64,000 nt of DNA from Populus alba (taxonomy: Eukaryota; Streptophyta; Magnoliopsida; Malpighiales; Salicaceae): assembly GCF_005239225.2 (NCBI RefSeq), contig NC_133296.1, positions 3,162,001 through 3,226,000 of the forward strand, given 5' to 3'. The notes under the pieces were generated by a model. The model worked only from the letters and a program-made list of their open reading frames with translations, was not told the DNA's origin and did no database searches. Each line of letters opens with the position of its first letter. The first letter of the stretch is position 1. A program made the translations under genes and the position numbers. Shown piece by piece: positions 48,198 through 59,479 of this stretch.

Positions 48198-48789
48198 CTC
48201 TTTGGAAAACCGGCGAAGTAATATAATATGTATTAATTAATTTGATACTTGGCTAATATTATTAAAATTGTAGGATAGTTTCCTAAAATATGTTAGATTA
48301 ATTTATGAACCACTTATTTTCATGCATGAAAAAATTTGTTTAGATGATTTTCAAAAATATATAAAAATATTGTATTGAAATTTTTTTAATATTGTTTTAT
48401 GTTTTGACATGCTAATGTAAAATAATAATATTATTTTAAAATATTTTTTAAACAAATAATTTTTTAAAAAAGTAGTATGCAACATACATTTAATTTCATT
48501 AAGTGAAATTATAGAAGATTAGTAAGTGCTTATTCTTTCATTTAATCTAAATCATTGAATTCAAATTGAATGATCAATATTTAGTATATGATATAAATGA
48601 AAACAATTTAACTAATTAATATTTTGTTTCTCTTATTTAATTTAAATAATTGAATTTAAAATTAATGATAAAAATTAGGATATAAATTTTAATTTTCTTA
48701 GCCATATTTTTAGTTATGTTGTGGTAATTCTAGTGTCATTTAGAGGTAAACTAGCTATTTAACTTATGTTCTGCCGTAAGCTGTTTTAT

Positions 48790-49030
48790 TTTTTTTCAAT
48801 ATTTAGTGTCTGTGTGAGTCTGTTTGTTTCTGCGTTTCAAAAATATTTTTGAAAAAAATTGAATTTTATTTTTATTTTTTTATTAACTTCAAATTAATAT
48901 ATTTTTAATGTTTTCAAATCATTTTGATATGTTGATGTTAAAAATGATTTTTAAAAAATTAAAAAACATTATTAACATGTATTTTGGCACGAAAAAGTAT
49001 TTAAAAAACAACCGCAACCACACTGCCAAA
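48790..49030. repeat. Best copy of the dispersed AT-rich MITE-like repeat
   Basis: The left end CTGTTTGTTTCTGCGTTTCA and the right end CAACCACACTGCCAAACAAAC are partly inverted copies (GTTTGTTT... / ...AAACAAAC). The interior has TTTTGATATGTTGATGTTAA and GTATTTTGGCACGAAAAAG. No coding capacity. It is inserted in unit B between the tRNA and the AKR pseudogene. Confidence 0.65.
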
Positions 49031-49374
49031 CAAACTATTCGTACATTTGAGCAACCTCTATCATACATGACATAAAGATTCAAGGTTCTACAATATGTTT
49101 ACTGCATCGACTCTTGTAGCTGCAACACCAGAACAACCTTCAAAGACTTTCAGCAGCTTTTATAAATTTTCCAGGAAGTTGTCTACACAAAGGTACCAGA
49201 AATACTGTTTTTTAGGTTGTCCAAGATTTGTACACGAAGTTGTTTACACTAGGGTATGACACTACACTATTCTGTTACCTTTTCACCATGATAAAACTTG
49301 TCCGAGATGGAATTTATTTAACAAGCCGAAGTAAAACCTAGCAACAACCCTTTGCTCTCACGTACATATCAAGT

Positions 49375-50843
49375 TCAGACTTGGGTGTTCTTAGGTTGTG
49401 GTGTGTCAGCGAACTTCCATGTAAGGTGGAACTGCGCAGATCTTACTCCAGCCACTTCATTGATGGGAACAGCATCGGGCTAGCATACAGTTTCCTCTAT
49501 TGGAACGGAAGTGTCGACACGGTGCTGATAGTAGAGATCAATGCACTCCAGATCAAGACGCTTCAGGCTAGTATCGCAACATGCACGGATGTATTCAGGA
49601 CTGCCATTGATTGCAGGGTTCTTGATTTCAGTACGGTTTGGAAAAACGCCAAATTTTGTAGCCAACTGGATCTTTTCTCTAGGCAAATGCTTCAATGCCT
49701 GCAAAATGCAAGTCTTGGCGATAAATAAACAAAGAAAAATACCACCTGATGCTATATCAGAAATTGCTCTTATCCCAAAAGCTCTTTTAGGGGAGGAGAG
49801 ACACATGACATTTGAAACAAAGGCTCATTGGCCAACTATTCATTACATATATTAGGCATGATCTTCATATGTAAATTGCTCGCTTCAGCGACATATTTTT
49901 TTGTTTTGGGCGTCCATTGTTGGACATGCTAGCTTCTCATTTACAAACACTGTTTCAATTCTTCAAATGGTGGGGACCATATACCCTTTTAATCCTTAAG
50001 CTTTTCAAGCTATGACAACTCCTTTGCAGGCCATGACAGCTTTTCAAGTCATATCCATCTAAAGAATTGCATCAGTTCGATGCCAAAATGACATATAAAT
50101 AGAAAAACAGAAAGGGACTAGCTTCATCAGGAGAGTCCAGATATTTTCAATTCAGATGCTGAGGCAAATATAAGGAAAGAAATAAGGTCCAATTGAGGAT
50201 GGAACTCCGCAGGCAAGTCATCAAAACTATATACCAGCCAACTAGTTTGTGATTGCGGCTTGGTTGTTATTATTATTATAAAAAAACTAGATACCATATT
50301 ATACGGCCAATTCTTTTACATGAAAGCATATTATGAAAGAACCTTAGAAAAAACATTTCGAAACTTACCTTCCCAACCAAGATTTCATTAGTGTGAGGTC
50401 CATAAACATCTGCTGTATCAAAAAAAGTAATCCCCTTGCTATAAGCTTCCTTGATGAATGAAATACCAACCTCTTCAGGGAGTGGGGCATTGTAGATTCC
50501 AGAAAGCCCCATGCATCCAAAGCCCAACTTTGAGACCTAAAAGTCGAAAAATATCACGCAGAAAAATCAAGAGACAATAACACCTTTCCTTTTTCTTAGC
50601 ACATACAAAATTTTATCTCCCTACAAAGGGTTTCTTTTATAGCAACCAATCATTCTCCCATTTTTGCAATATTTCACTCAAGAATCTCTGAGGCGTTGAG
50701 GCTATGAAAATTGTACTTTTAGAAGACATCTATCTAATAGAGAAACGGATATTCATGGAGAGAAAGGTGAAAAGGGGTTTTACCTCTAATCCTTGGTTAC
50801 CCAGTTTCACTCTTGGAATGATAACTTTCTGTTCCTCGGCCAT
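49375..50843 (-). pseudogene. Aldo-keto reductase pseudogene lacking exons 4-6
   Basis: Copy of the intact AKR. Exon 1 (50784-50843), exon 2 (50369-50536) and exon 3 (49489-49698) are open with intact splice sites and keep the catalytic Asp, Tyr, Lys and His motifs. Directly after the exon 3 donor the sequence jumps, with a few unmatched bases (about 49478-49485), into the middle of exon 7; the tail of exon 7 remains at 49375-49477. About 1.1 kb present in the intact gene is gone, including exons 4, 5 and 6 and the start of exon 7. Reading through exon 3 reaches a TAG six bases past the donor. The barrel's second half and cofactor site are lost, so no working enzyme can be made. Confidence 0.92.
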
Positions 50844-51039
50844 CGTTTTCAATTCTTCTCCTTTAGCTTTGTTGCTATGGAAGTGAGGCAGTAACGGCGG
50901 AGAGAGTAGGGGAGTGAGTGTGTCAAGAGCTCTCGCCAACTATTTATGTAATACAGCCGTGGCAAGGTAGATTGCTAGAAGCTGCTGTCAGCAATCAATT
51001 CTCCTTTTCATTTTGGATAACATTTTATATGAATGATCG

Positions 51040-51240
51040 GTTAGAATTTAGAAATGAACTTTAAAGTATTTGTTATTTTAAAATATTTTAAAATAATATT
51101 TTTTAAAATTTTTAAAATTAATTTTTGATATTATTATATTAAAATGATTTAAAAATACCAAAAATAAATTTATTTAAAATAATTTTTTTTTTTTGCATAA
51201 ATGTTTTTGAAATACAAAAACAAACAAATATTTTAGTTAA
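51040..51240. repeat. Dispersed AT-rich repeat copy in unit B
   Basis: Contains TTTTTGATATTATTATATTA and AAAATGATTTAAAAATACCA in the family order, ending GTTTTTGAAATACAAAAACA. Confidence 0.5.
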
Positions 51241-51436
51241 TAGATTTGGCTAAAAATATTTAAAGAGAGAAAAATATAAAATTAAATATTTTAGACTGTC
51301 TAACCAGACTTAATAATACTTTTTAACTAATAAATAGAAAAGACAATGTCTTCCAGTGCTACAATATCATTCAAAGTGCTAACATTCTGTGTCTATAGTG
51401 CAATAAATCTATGTTCACAATACTTTTTTCTTAAAA

Positions 51437-52205
51437 AAAATATATTGAGATAATATTTTTTTATTTTTTATATCATCACATCAAAATAATATAAAAACAT
51501 AAAAAATATTAATTTGATGTAAAGAAAAAAAATTTAAATTTTTAAATATCATTTTTGAAACACAAAAACAAACTTGTTTTAATAAGAAAATTAATCAACT
51601 CAACCAGAAATGAAAAAAAATTATCTCACCTAATTTTTATACAATAAAAAAATCACATAAATTTATTTTCTTATTACAGTATGAAAAAAAATCAATAAGA
51701 AAAAAAATAATTAAAAAGGAAAAAAAGTAAAATTGAAAATATTTTAAAGTCACATCAATTTATTTCATCATATAGTGTGAAAAAATATCAATAAGAGAAA
51801 ACACATTTAAAAAGGAAAAAAATAAAATTAAAAATATTTTAAAAGAAAAAAAATTAAAAGGAAAGAAATTTGTTACCAGTATATTATGCACCGCTTTGCT
51901 ATGTGCTATTGATGGTATTACTGTAAAAAATACTTTATTTGAAGATAATGATGGTATATATATGTTATGTGCATTTAACTCAACTAAATCATTTTTATAT
52001 TTAGAAAAAATTATCATTGATCCACTGTGGTGCGCGGGCTCATATGCTATTTATTAATTTATTACATAATATTTATTTTTAAAATATTGTTTTTAAAAAA
52101 TATATTGAGATAATATTTTTTTATTTTTTAAATTTAAATTTTTATATCATCACATCAAAATAATATAAAAACATAAAAATATATTAATTTCTAACCAAAT
52201 ACACA
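51437..52205. repeat. Cluster of AT-rich repeats in unit B
   Basis: Two related copies, about 51437-51575 and 52098-52205, share ATATATTGAGATAATATTTT and ATCATCACATCAAAATAATA. Between them an approximately 98-bp tandem duplication occupies 51653-51850 (CACATAAATTTATTTTC and CACATCAATTTATTTCATC starts). No gene. Confidence 0.55.
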
Positions 52206-53365
52206 AAAAATAATGCCCCATGTGGCGCTAAAGTATAGTTAATGATACAAATATTTTATTTTTATAATGTAATTCATAATGCAATGAGTTTAATACACAG
52301 CACACATCTTTTAAAATATAATATAATATGTATTTGGACAGCAAAGGAAATAGTGGTAACACCACATAACTTTATCACAAGTAAGTTAATAGCAACTGAT
52401 AAGAGTCAAGTAGTAAATAGTAAATTAGAGGAAAATGTATGATTATTAAGAATCTTGTGTTGACGGGTTTTCTCTCATGATTTTACTCTTAAAAATGACC
52501 GCCTATCCATAAATCACAGTAATATCTCCACGACCAAAAAAAAAAAAAAAACAAAAAACATAGAAGCTTATCTTCATAGATAGTTTACAACGCAAGGCTC
52601 AATAAGAAGATGGAAAACAAGGAAAGAACTTGGTTGAAATATAGAACCCTATTAGACGAGGTAACCGTGCTCTGCTGCGGGTTGTTGATAAGCATAGCTT
52701 TCAAGATTTGGCAGAGGCTGCCACAACGATCCATGTCAAGAAAACAAAAACAGAAGTAAAGAACAAAATATAATGCTGGTCTTCTTCACTGTTTGCATAG
52801 GGCAAACTAAAAGCTGAAGTCAATTAACGCAGGCTTGTCTCGGAAATTCAAAAAGCTGGATAATTAAGAACAAACAACAAAGTAAAAAGCTAAAAAGCAT
52901 TCTTGCGTAGGGTAACAAAAGAAAAACACACGCATGGTCGAAGGGCTTGAATGCACAAAGGACTAGCTAGAAAGCAGTATATATGCAAGAAAGTAACGGT
53001 GAAGGTAGGTATTAGAGCAATGAAGGTAATTCGAAGAGTGAGACTTGCTTGTAAATTTGATGAACACATGTTAGCCAAGAGAAAGCAAAACCAAAGAAAA
53101 AAAAAAGAGTATAAATAGATGGGTCCTTGTTAGATAACAGAAGAGTCTAAGCATGGGATAACTGGAAAATTCCTGCAGGAGGAGCAACAGCAGTAGGGAA
53201 AACTGATGTAAAATCTTAATAGATACAAAAACATCTTGGCTTGTAGCATAGCATTTACTAAAATTACTGGTGTGTGTTCTTGAGAAATATTGGTCTCCTG
53301 ACATAAGATGTTGATCATCCAAGGCATATTAGTATGGTATACTTCTCCTGTTTGAACCGGGGTTT

Positions 53366-53671
53366 GAAACCAGACTTCTTCTCAGGAGGATAGATAGGAC
53401 GATTCAGGTGAGATCCAATATAGATATAAATTTCTATTTACTTATGGGATCTGGGCGGTCTGGGAGGGCCGGCCACCATAGCTCTTCTTTTCTCAAGAAT
53501 CCAAATATCTCTTATTAGTGTATGGACAATTATATCTCGAGCACAGGTTTATCTTCAGCCTCAATGGAAAAATAAAATGGAGCACTATCTTCACATATCA
53601 AGAATTATAAAATCACCCCTTCTATTCTAGGAAGACAGAGGGATCGTACCATTCGAGTTTTTTTTTAATGC
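53366..53671. mobile_element. Nuclear insertion of plastid DNA (NUPT), decayed
   Basis: The sequence follows, from memory of plastid genomes, the inverted-repeat spacer beside trnV-GAC and rrn16: TTCTTCTCAGGAGGATAGAT, then GGGATCTGGGCGGTCTGGG, then TATCTCGAGCACAGGTTTA, AAAATAAAATGGAGCAC and GAGGGATCGTACCATTCGAG. Many plastid C or G positions read T or A here, as expected after methylation and deamination in the nucleus, and a few bases are deleted after GGAGCAC. No plastid gene is included. It lies immediately after duplication unit B. Confidence 0.8.
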
Positions 53672-54391
53672 TAATATTTGCTCATTTTCTTAATTTTTTA
53701 AGTTTAGATCTTGAGACCAGTTTCAAGAGGAGAATTTATTGATTCTTCTAAATACAATGTGAAATTGATGTCGTTGTCGCTGAAAAACAAAAAGTCTTTG
53801 TAATGTGTATATTTCTCTATTTCTGGTTTCTGCTTTAAATCTCGAAAAAAAGGTTAAATGCGCATTTGGGCTCATAAGAAGAAACTCAATGGATCTGGGG
53901 CTGGCCATGGTTGAGCACGAGAGTAGTTAAATTGGACTGAGCCCAAAAAGCCTTATAGAACAAGGAGAACGAACATTTTCACCCTCCAATTTCTCCAAAA
54001 AAAAAAAAAAAAACTTGCCATTTGCACACAAGGTGGTAGCTAGAGTCTGCAAATAGCTCTAAAAAAAGGGCATTCATTGCTGGTTATTCGAGTGTCTATT
54101 TGGTAAAGAAATGTATGAAATAGTTTGTTTAAAATATAATTATCATTTACCCACACAAATAATACCAAAATGAGAAATTAATAGCCATGAATGCAATCAT
54201 CTTTAATTTCTCAACAACGCAATCTATTAGTGCAAGTCATTTCGTTACCAAACATAGAAATCACTGTGAGCATGGGAATAAAGGTAAGCAAACTGGAAGC
54301 CACAAGCTTCCAACAATTTAAGAATTATTTTTTTGTTATTTATCAAGAAAAAATGTCACTTAAGAGTCCACTCATGTCTCTGATTAAAAAG

Positions 54392-54455
<64 letters not shown>
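54392..54455. repeat. (ATA)n(ATT)n palindromic microsatellite
   Basis: About ten ATA/AAT units followed directly by about eleven ATT units, so the whole tract is self-complementary. Shorter AAT tracts lie at 45484-45505 and 54775-54793. Confidence 0.95.
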
Positions 54456-54456
<1 letters not shown>

Positions 54457-54494
54457 CATTAAATCAAGTAGCATAAAAATAGGTGATTAATAGA

Positions 54495-54690
54495 GTCTGA
54501 TTTGTTTTGTGTTTCAAAAATATTTGTGAAAAAATTAAAATATTTTTATTTTATTTTAAATTAATATTTTTTTGATGTTTTTAAATTGTTTTGATGATAA
54601 AAATAATTTTTTAAAAATAAAAAATAATTTTAATATAATTTCAAGTAAAAAATATTTTAAAAATTCATTATTAGCACAGTACTCCCAAAT
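54495..54690. repeat. Dispersed AT-rich repeat copy
   Basis: Begins GATTTGTTTTGTGTTTCAAA and carries TTTTTTTGATGTTTTTAAAT with ATTGTTTTGATGATAAAAAT; same layout as the copy at 48.8 kb. Confidence 0.55.
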
Positions 54691-55434
54691 ATGCTGATAG
54701 CATCCCTTCATCTTCTCGGTGAAATGATGGATGGTCCTTTATGAATGTTATCTACATCCATGATCAGCTTTTTAATAATAATAATAATAATAAACCCTGA
54801 AAGAGACCACTAAGGTGCACGCAATTGGATATGTAAACCATTAATAAAACAACACTTGCACTAATCATTGCCCTTCTTTGATTAGAAAAAGATGAAGATT
54901 TAGTTTCAGAGAAGATTGCTTCTTTGGGAAGTCATCAATTTGATATATATATATATATAATTTTTTTTTTTAAAAAAAAACAATTCTGTTTGGGTACAAG
55001 CATAGCTCAGCATGGCCCCAGAGTACATGTAGCACAATGCTGTGAAAATCATTGTCTGGCTATTGCCTCATGATAGTTACATACATTAAGCAACACACAT
55101 TAAGGAAAAAATGATAATAAAATAAAAGATAACAACTATCATTACCACTGTAATGATAGTTGGGTCATATAATGATGCTTTTACAGGTCTTTTTCCTGAT
55201 TGAATATGCTCTTAATTAAGAGATGTGAAATAAAAACAATATATATTCTCTTAATTGACATGCATTTAATCATTCACTATATAATATGGGAGAAATGATC
55301 ATCTTATAATCAATTTAAGAGCTATAATCATGTTCAAGATCTGAGTTCTTAAACAGTCAGGATTACTTATTAATGTAATTATTCACACGATTTTGGCCTT
55401 GGCTACTAAGGGATGTAAATATGTTATACTTTCT

Positions 55435-55631
55435 TTTAGTGTGTTTAGTATTATGATACATGTATTTTTTTTTGTAAATGTATTAAAATATTTTTTTTCA
55501 GTTTTTTTAATATATTTTTGATATTAACACATCAAAATTATATAAAAACACTAAAACATATTAATTTAATATTTTTTCAAATAAAAATAAATTTTTAAAA
55601 AACACTGAAACACAATTATAAACACAAAACA
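55435..55631. repeat. Dispersed AT-rich repeat copy abutting the CACTA element
   Basis: Begins GTGTGTTTAGTATTATGATAC, contains TTTGATATTAACACATCAAA and ends CACAATTATAAACACAAAAC, the reverse style of its start. It ends at or next to the target site of the CACTA element. Confidence 0.5.
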
Positions 55632-55634
55632 AAT

Positions 55635-57214
55635 CACTACAAGATTTAACAGTTTTACCGACGGAAAAATTCCGTCGGCGTAAGACACATATTCCATCGG
55701 TAATTAATTTACCGACGAAATCACCGACGGATAATTTTCGTCTGTGAATCTTTCGTCGGTAATTTTTTGTCCGTCGGTAATAATATTACCGACGGATTTA
55801 CTGGCGGAACAGATGCGTCGGTATTTTTTTATTATTATTGCCGGATTTACCAACGGATTTACCGACGGAAATTTCCGTCGGTAATTATTTAAAAACATTT
55901 TAAAAAAATTCATTTTATAAAATTATAAAATAATTAAATTAACATAAATCAACATTGTATAATATATACTCAAAATACTTGGAAAAAAGAATAAGAAAAT
56001 CAACTCAAACAAATTTGCAACAAATAAATAAAACAAAAAAATTAATTCAACTAAAAAAATTCATATGAAAAAAATGAAGTTGCAATTGCTAAAAATTTAA
56101 AAATCCTATAAATAAATCAACTAAAAATTGATCTCATATGAAAAAGAAAAAAAAAATCTCACAACAACATTTATACAATTATTAAGAACAAAATCAATTA
56201 AAATTAAATAAAAAACAAATATAGTGAAAAATCATGAAAAAAAAAAGAAAAAAGAAAGATCTTACCTTAATATACTTTGCAAGTGAAGCTAAGGAAAAAA
56301 AAATTCGTGAAGCATATTAATTAAAAAAAAACTAAGAGGATAAAAGAAGAAAGAAGAAGAAGACATACCCGAGCATGGAGGAAAAGAGAAGGAGATGAGG
56401 AGAGAAAAGAAGAGAAATAAATAGATATTGATGTTTTTTACATATAGTGAAGAAGAAGAAGAAGAAGAAGAAGTAGACGTAGACGTAGAAGTAGAAGAAG
56501 AAGAAGAAGAAGAAGTAGTAGTAGAAGAAAGAAGTAGTAGAAGAAGAAAAAGAAATAATGAGTCTGTCTCTTGTGAAATAAGCGGATTCAGGTTTTTTAT
56601 TGGAGCGCGTTACCGATGGATTTACCGACGGATAATTGAATATTAATATTTTTTAATTATTCCGTCGGTAATATTTAATTTAAATTTTCAATTTCATAAA
56701 AAGTTTTCAGAAACCGCCAAAAATTACCGATGATTTTTCAATCCGTCGGTGATTCCGTCTATAATATTTAAATGAAAATTTTAAATCAATCGAATTTTTT
56801 CAGAAAACCGCCAAAACACGCCGACAATTTTCAATCCGTCGGTGATTTTGTCCGTAAAGTAAAACAATTAACAATGCAATTGGAAGATGAACAGTTCTGG
56901 AGCTCTCCGTAAAATACCGACGGAATTTTTCCGTCGGTAATTCCCTTTATAATTGACATGATGAACAGTGTTCACAGTTTACCAACGGATTTATCGACGG
57001 AAAAATTCCGTCGGTAAAAAATGACACATCATCTTTTTTTTTTCTTTGTTTAAAATTGTTTTTTCCCACAGTAATTCTCTCGGTATATATCAAGGGAATA
57101 TTTCCGTCGGTACAATCCCTCGGAAATATTTCCGTCGGTAAAATCCCTCGGAAATTTACCGACGGAAATATTCCCTCGGTATTTCCATTTGTATTTATTG
57201 ATTTTCTGGTAGTG
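55635..57214. mobile_element. Non-autonomous CACTA (En/Spm-type) DNA transposon
   Basis: Starts CACTACAAGA and ends TCTGGTAGTG, so the termini are the CACTA/TAGTG inverted ends of the superfamily. Both flanks carry AAT, a 3-bp target duplication (55632-55634 and 57215-57217) as expected. Subterminal regions (55655-55890 and 56610-57180) are packed with ACCGACGGA or its complement TCCGTCGGT in both orientations, the kind of clustered motif bound by CACTA transposase. The 1,580-bp interior has no transposase ORF; the open frames seen come from a GAA repeat or the subterminal motifs. It needs a transposase from elsewhere. Confidence 0.85.
56446..56550. repeat. Imperfect (GAA)n tract inside the CACTA element
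   Basis: GAA runs interrupted by GTA/GAC steps. The plus-strand acidic ORF over it (56428-56646) is a by-product of the repeat and not a gene. Confidence 0.85.
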
Positions 57215-57275
57215 AATGATGCTAATGTGAAATTCCTTGATAATCTCTTGTATTACATGATCAAATATGCATACC

Positions 57276-57547
57276 GTTAGAGAATAATATAAATCATATC
57301 CTAAGCTATTGGGTTGAAATGATTATTTGATATGGTATCAGAGCCTTGATGACCAAGCGGTTACGAATTCGAATTTTACTATCCTTATTTATTTGATAAA
57401 AAATAAATACAAGATAATATAGGTCCGTGCAAATTTCTCAAGCTCAAAGAACTGTCACTTGATGGGATGTTTTAGAGAATAATATAAATTATATATTAAA
57501 ACATTTTTTAACAACTTGAATTATTGGATTGAGATGATTTTTTAACA
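57276..57547 (+). mobile_element. TRIM-type miniature LTR retroelement
   Basis: Two related terminal repeats: the left at 57276-57332 (TTAGAGAATAATATAAATCA ... GGGTTGAAATGATTATTTGA) and the right at 57468-57547 (TTTTAGAGAATAATATAAAT ... GGATTGAGATGATTTTTTAA). The left one is followed directly by TGGTATCAGAGC (57333-57344), the primer-binding site complementary to initiator tRNA-Met. The interior is only about 135 bp and non-coding. This is the layout of terminal-repeat retrotransposons in miniature. The right repeat is longer, so the left one is partly deleted. Confidence 0.75.
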
Positions 57548-59328
57548 CACGACAAATATAAAAATTGACCATGTCAACTCAAGTAAAAAAATATATAGAT
57601 AAGATGTTTTACATGTTCAAAAAGAAAGTCTTCCTGGGACTACCAATTAAAGGGTTTAATTAGGTAAGATGGAAAATAATGAAGAAGCCGTGATGCTTTT
57701 CTATTTATTTATTAACATTTTCTTGTATAGTAAGATCATGACAGGCATAATTAGCTGCACTGATATAAGACCTTGAATATTCCAGTTCTTTGTAAACCTT
57801 GAAGAAGAAGAAGAGAAAAAGTGGCAATAAACAAATGGCACCACTACTCCAACAATTAATTATGTGCGATAATGGATACCAAATGGTCGGCTAGAAGATA
57901 TGTCTGAAAAAGCCACAAATAACGCCTCAACCCGCACAGCACAGCAATTAAGCAAACTTTTGTAGCCTCATCAGAAAGCAGAAAGCAACGCTATCGATCT
58001 ACACATTAAATTGAGGGTGTCGTACATGATTAACAATAGTTAATCAGGGTTTAGGACCAAGAGCCACCGGTAATCGGTTGATTAGTGGGAGCATGCATGT
58101 ACAATTAATGTAAGGCGAATTTCCCACCACATAATCCCATGTCTTGCACCTTCTAAACAAGTTGATTAGGGGAATAAATTAAAGGGCGAAAAGTTGGAGA
58201 GAGTCCAAATCATAACCATCTCTCATCAAAGTGTATGCATTTTTTTTCTAATTTTCCAAAGTTAGATGTGGATCACTTTACAGACTAACGTCCCATATGT
58301 TACCTCCTAAGTGGTATATAATTAAGTTTTTCAAAGTATTTGCCTCCAATGTGTGATTAACACCAATAAAAAAGCAGGTCCCGTAAGCATATAAAATATG
58401 GGTTATTAAACATGTTACCATCATTTAACAAGCTAAAGGCACATTAATGAAGTAAATTATGCACTACCCATCAAGAGAAAAGAGCGATTTTGACTGGCTG
58501 AGGTGCCTTTTTCTTGTTTGCCTTTCTTTTTCTTTGTGTGCCTACCTTGTTCAAGAGCTATGAAGCCATGCAAACTGGTCCCCTGTATGCTACTTGCGTT
58601 TCATTCTCTTGGTGGTTCATGGTTGATGCTTACCTTACAACACCACCACAGAGAGAAAGAGAAAGAGAAAGAGAAAGGCGCCATGAATGAAAGGGTAATC
58701 CATATAAAGTTATGAAAGCCTATAGAAAATTTAGAAATTATCACTTGCCTGTCTGCTTTCGTGGCCGAGGCGTGACAATATTCAAATTTTTTTTTCTTTT
58801 GGGACCACCCTATCGTTTTTTCTTCTTCTTGAGTTCTACTTTTCAATTTTCCTACTAGCTAGAGCTTTGTTGTTTCCTTTTTCTGTTTTCTTTACTGTCC
58901 TTAACAGCGTAAAATTACCAAAATTACTAGGCTAAGCACATCAACTTTGCTATTCCTTTTGAATTCATTACTGTCAACAAGACAAGGTAAATTATATTCT
59001 TAGCTACATTTAATGTTGCTCGTCATTTTCATATATGATTTTTTTTTCCAATTATATACGTATATATATCGCCGAGTTAGTTTCTACGCCAATATTAGAA
59101 ATTATATATATATTTGAGTGTTGTATCTAAGATTTGAATACAAAAAATCTGCAAAAGAAAAAAAAACCTTTGTCCTTGAAATTAGAGAAAAACAATTTGT
59201 CTTCTATATGATGGTTCATAGCATGCTAGATTCCTGGTCACATAAAAGTCACAATTAAAGAAATTAATAATGGGATTGGAAACAGCCAAAATATATGACT
59301 GTATGAGGTAGAAATATTGTAACTCCGC
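57548..59328. other. Intergenic region, includes probable MIR167 promoter
   Basis: No protein gene recognised. A GA-rich tract (58651-58678, GAGAGAAAGAGAAAGAGAAA) lies about 680 bp upstream of the MIR167 TATA box and could be a binding site for GAGA-type (BBR/BPC) factors; this is inference. Confidence 0.45.
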
Positions 59329-59336
59329 TATAAATA
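59329..59336 (+). promoter_or_regulatory. TATA box of the MIR167 gene
   Basis: TATAAATA lies 163 bp upstream of the mature miRNA. Transcription would start near 59360-59370 in a C/T-rich stretch, a normal distance for a plant MIR gene. Confidence 0.6.
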
Positions 59337-59479
59337 TTCCTCTCTGGTTACACCCTCCCATATCTTTCCCCATCTATGAAACCTTCAACCAGAAGAAAGA
59401 ATAAGAGGATGGAGAGGCAACTTCAAGCCCTAGACAAGTGCATCACAGCGAGTCAAATACCGATAGCCTTTAATCATGC

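Larger units (their letters stand above)
47782..53095. repeat. Segmental duplication, unit B
   Basis: Second copy of the unit described at 38510-47090, in direct orientation. It contains an orphan AKR exon 1, an intact tRNA-Gly, a truncated AKR and the distal block. It lacks the TGACG cluster and the transposon-like inserts of unit A, and carries its own AT-rich sequence at about 51010-52320. Confidence 0.85.

Noticed and set aside
54191..54490. 99-codon ORF with a long Ile run
   Set aside because: Produced by the ATA/ATT microsatellite.
55704..55913. 69-codon minus-strand ORF inside the CACTA element
   Set aside because: It is made of subterminal ACCGACGGA-type motifs and A/T-rich sequence; no protein similarity.
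56428..56646. Acidic Glu/Val-rich ORF
   Set aside because: Direct translation of an imperfect GAA repeat within a transposon.
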